A DNA stretch of 6,512 nt from an uncultured Clostridium sp. (GTDB lineage: Bacteria > Bacillota > Clostridia > Clostridiales > Clostridiaceae): the NCBI GenBank assembly GCA_946575275.1, contig CAMNZV010000094.1, positions 1 through 6,512 on the forward strand, read 5' to 3'. Position 1 is the first letter of the stretch; each line of letters begins with the position of its first letter. Both the position numbers and the translations under genes were made by a program. Of this stretch, positions 5,563 through 6,512 are shown one piece after another. The notes under the pieces were generated by a model, which ran no database searches, was not told the DNA's origin, and saw only the letters and a program-made list of their open reading frames with translations.

Positions 5563-5590
5563 GCTTTAAAACTGAAAGGAGGTTTATTAT

Positions 5591-5959
5591 ATGATACAAC
5601 AACAAACTGTGCTTAAAGTAGGAGATAACTCCGGCGCAAAAGAAATTATGTGTATTAGAGTTTTAGGTGGTTCTAAAAGAAAGTTCGGAAACATTGGAGA
5701 TATAATAGTAGCTAGCGTTAAAAGTGCAACACCAGGCGGAGTTGTTAAAAAAGGTGAAGTTGTTAAGGCTGTTATAGTAAGATCTGTAAAAGGATTAAGA
5801 AGAGCAGATGGTTCTTATATTAAATTTGATGAGAATGCTGCAGTAATAATTAAGGATGACAAGCAACCAAAAGGAACTCGTATATTCGGACCAGTTGCAA
5901 GGGAGCTAAGAGATAAAGAGTTTAATAAGATATTATCATTAGCACCAGAAGTTCTATAA
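5591..5959 (+). CDS. rplN: 50S ribosomal protein L14
   Basis: The protein has 122 residues, exactly the common length for L14. L14 lies on the 50S face that contacts the 30S subunit, where it forms bridges with 16S rRNA and is the docking site for the silencing factor RsfS. It shows the standard [20 protein letters not shown] start, [20 protein letters not shown], the [21 protein letters not shown] segment (residues about 44-64), and the diagnostic [21 protein letters not shown] near the C-terminus. The ATG at 5591 follows GAAAGGAGGT. In E. coli this is the first gene of the separate spc operon; here only 28 nt lie upstream, so it is probably cotranscribed with rpsQ. Identification is essentially certain. 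Confidence 0.99.
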   Translation: MIQQQTVLKVGDNSGAKEIMCIRVLGGSKRKFGNIGDIIVASVKSATPGGVVKKGEVVKAVIVRSVKGLRRADGSYIKFDENAAVIIKDDKQPKGTRIFGPVARELRDKEFNKILSLAPEVL

Positions 5960-5963
5960 ATAG

Positions 5964-5971
5964 AGGAGGTG
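5964..5971 (+). promoter_or_regulatory. Ribosome-binding site that fixes the rplX start
   Basis: AGGAGGTG at 5964-5971 is followed after 6 nt by TTG at 5978. An in-frame GTG at 5969 overlaps the site itself and so cannot use it. The TTG start also gives the MKIRVRK beginning expected for L24. Confidence 0.9.
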
Positions 5972-5977
5972 TCTAAT

Positions 5978-6292
5978 TTGAAGATTCGTGTAAGAAAGAA
6001 TGACAATGTTGTAGTTATATCTGGAAAAGATAAAGGTAAAACTGGAGAAATATTAAAAGTATACCCTAAGACAGGAAGAGTTCTTGTTCAAGGTGTTAAT
6101 ATAATTAAGAAGCACCAAAAGGCTTCTAGAACTCAAGCGGAAAGTGCTATAATCGAAAGAGAAGCAGCTATTAACAGTTCAAATGTAATGATTTATTGTA
6201 ACAACTGTAAACAAGGTGTTAGAATCGGAAATAAGATATTAGAAGATGGTTCTAAAGTTAGAGTTTGTAAAAAATGTGGAGAAACATTCTAA
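5978..6292 (+). CDS. rplX: 50S ribosomal protein L24, with two CxxC pairs
   Basis: From the TTG at 5978 the protein has 104 residues, the usual length, and begins MKIRVRKNDNVVVISGKDKGK, the KOW motif typical of L24 (residues 1-21, overlapping GKTGEILKVYP). L24 is one of the two assembly-initiating proteins of the 50S subunit and later sits at the tunnel exit. The signature GVNIIKKHQK and the INSSNVMIYC block follow. Two cysteine pairs, Cys74/Cys77 and Cys97/Cys100, are spaced as a zinc-ribbon-like site; similar pairs occur in other Firmicute L24 proteins from memory, so zinc binding is plausible but inferred. A non-ATG start is supported by the ribosome-binding site. It is 18 nt after rplN and 22 nt before rplE. 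Identification is essentially certain. Confidence 0.98.
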   Translation: MKIRVRKNDNVVVISGKDKGKTGEILKVYPKTGRVLVQGVNIIKKHQKASRTQAESAIIEREAAINSSNVMIYCNNCKQGVRIGNKILEDGSKVRVCKKCGETF

Positions 6293-6314
6293 ATTCTGAA
6301 AGGAGGTACTAAGT

Positions 6315-6512
6315 GTGGTAAGACTAAGAGATAAGTATGACAAAGAAGTTGTATCTGCAATGATTGAAAAATTCGGATACAAAAATATAATGGAAGTTCC
6401 AAGACTTGAAAAGATAGTTATAAACATGGGTGTTGGAGAAGCTAAAGAAAATCAAAAAGTTTTAGAATCAGCAGTTAATGATTTAACTTTAATTACTGGT
6501 CAAAAACCAATT
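6315..6512 (+). CDS. rplE: 50S ribosomal protein L5, N-terminal part (3'-truncated by window)
   Basis: The first 66 codons are visible and run off the window. L5 binds 5S rRNA and, with L18, joins it to the 50S central protuberance; it also touches the P-site tRNA. The sequence shows the family features: [20 protein letters not shown], then [20 protein letters not shown] (residues about 25-44) and a segment ending in ITGQKP. The start is GTG at 6315, 7 nt after a strong AAAGGAGGT (6299-6307). The overlapping GTG at 6313 is out of frame, and no in-frame ATG precedes the conserved region. In the usual order rpsN (or rpsZ) and rpsH come next, outside this window. Identification is essentially certain; the exact first codon is slightly less so. 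Confidence 0.97.
   Translation, partial: MVRLRDKYDKEVVSAMIEKFGYKNIMEVPRLEKIVINMGVGEAKENQKVLESAVNDLTLITGQKPI

Noticed and set aside
5563..5590. Separate spc-type promoter before rplN, as in E. coli
   Set aside because: The spacer is only 28 nt and neither it nor the end of rpsQ shows a convincing pair of promoter boxes; it is mostly ribosome-binding site.
1..6512. Mobile elements, CRISPR repeats, tRNA or rRNA genes, or a defence system
   Set aside because: No inverted-repeat-bounded insert, repeat array, transposase, tRNA cloverleaf or unfamiliar gene was found; the canonical gene order is uninterrupted.

Overview
This window is the 5' two-thirds of a bacterial S10-spc ribosomal protein cluster. 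The high A+T content, near-exclusive use of AGA for arginine, strong AAGGAGG ribosome-binding sites before almost every gene, and protein sequences such as L3, L24 with four cysteines, S10 and EF-Tu all point to a low-GC Firmicute, most likely Clostridium or a close relative. The genus is an inference from remembered family sequences, not from a search. All genes are on the plus strand.

Layout: positions 1-101 are the last 32 codons of tuf (EF-Tu), closed by a textbook intrinsic terminator at 108-139. A consensus sigma-A promoter (TTGAAA, 17-nt spacer, TATAAT; 177-205) then starts a new transcript near 211-212. It opens with a leader of about 190 nt that folds on paper into several hairpins. 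The genes follow in the canonical order: rpsJ (S10), rplC (L3), rplD (L4), rplW (L23), rplB (L2), rpsS (S19), rplV (L22), rpsC (S3), rplP (L16), rpmC (L29), rpsQ (S17), rplN (L14), rplX (L24) and the first 66 codons of rplE (L5), which runs off the end. Spacers are at most 61 nt and none contains a convincing internal promoter or terminator, so the cluster looks like one operon carrying both the S10 and the spc part. No stretch over 300 bases lacks a gene.

The products are subunits of the ribosome. S10, S19, S3 and S17 go to the 30S subunit; L3, L4, L23, L2, L22, L16, L29, L14, L24 and L5 go to the 50S. L4 and L22 line the peptide exit tunnel, L23 and L29 sit at its mouth, L2 and L3 support the peptidyl transferase centre, and L16 completes the A-site region.

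The one real anomaly is rplP. Its frame is stopped by TAA at codon 124 (5009-5011). The same frame then continues for 20 codons, still reading as the normal L16 C-terminus, and ends exactly where rpmC begins. A single base (AAA to TAA) would explain it. Several nearby residues also depart from the L16 pattern. This may be a sequencing error, a real truncation or recoding, and it deserves checking first. The rpsJ leader, with two mutually exclusive folds, is the second most interesting item. No mobile element, CRISPR array, defence gene or unfamiliar protein is visible.
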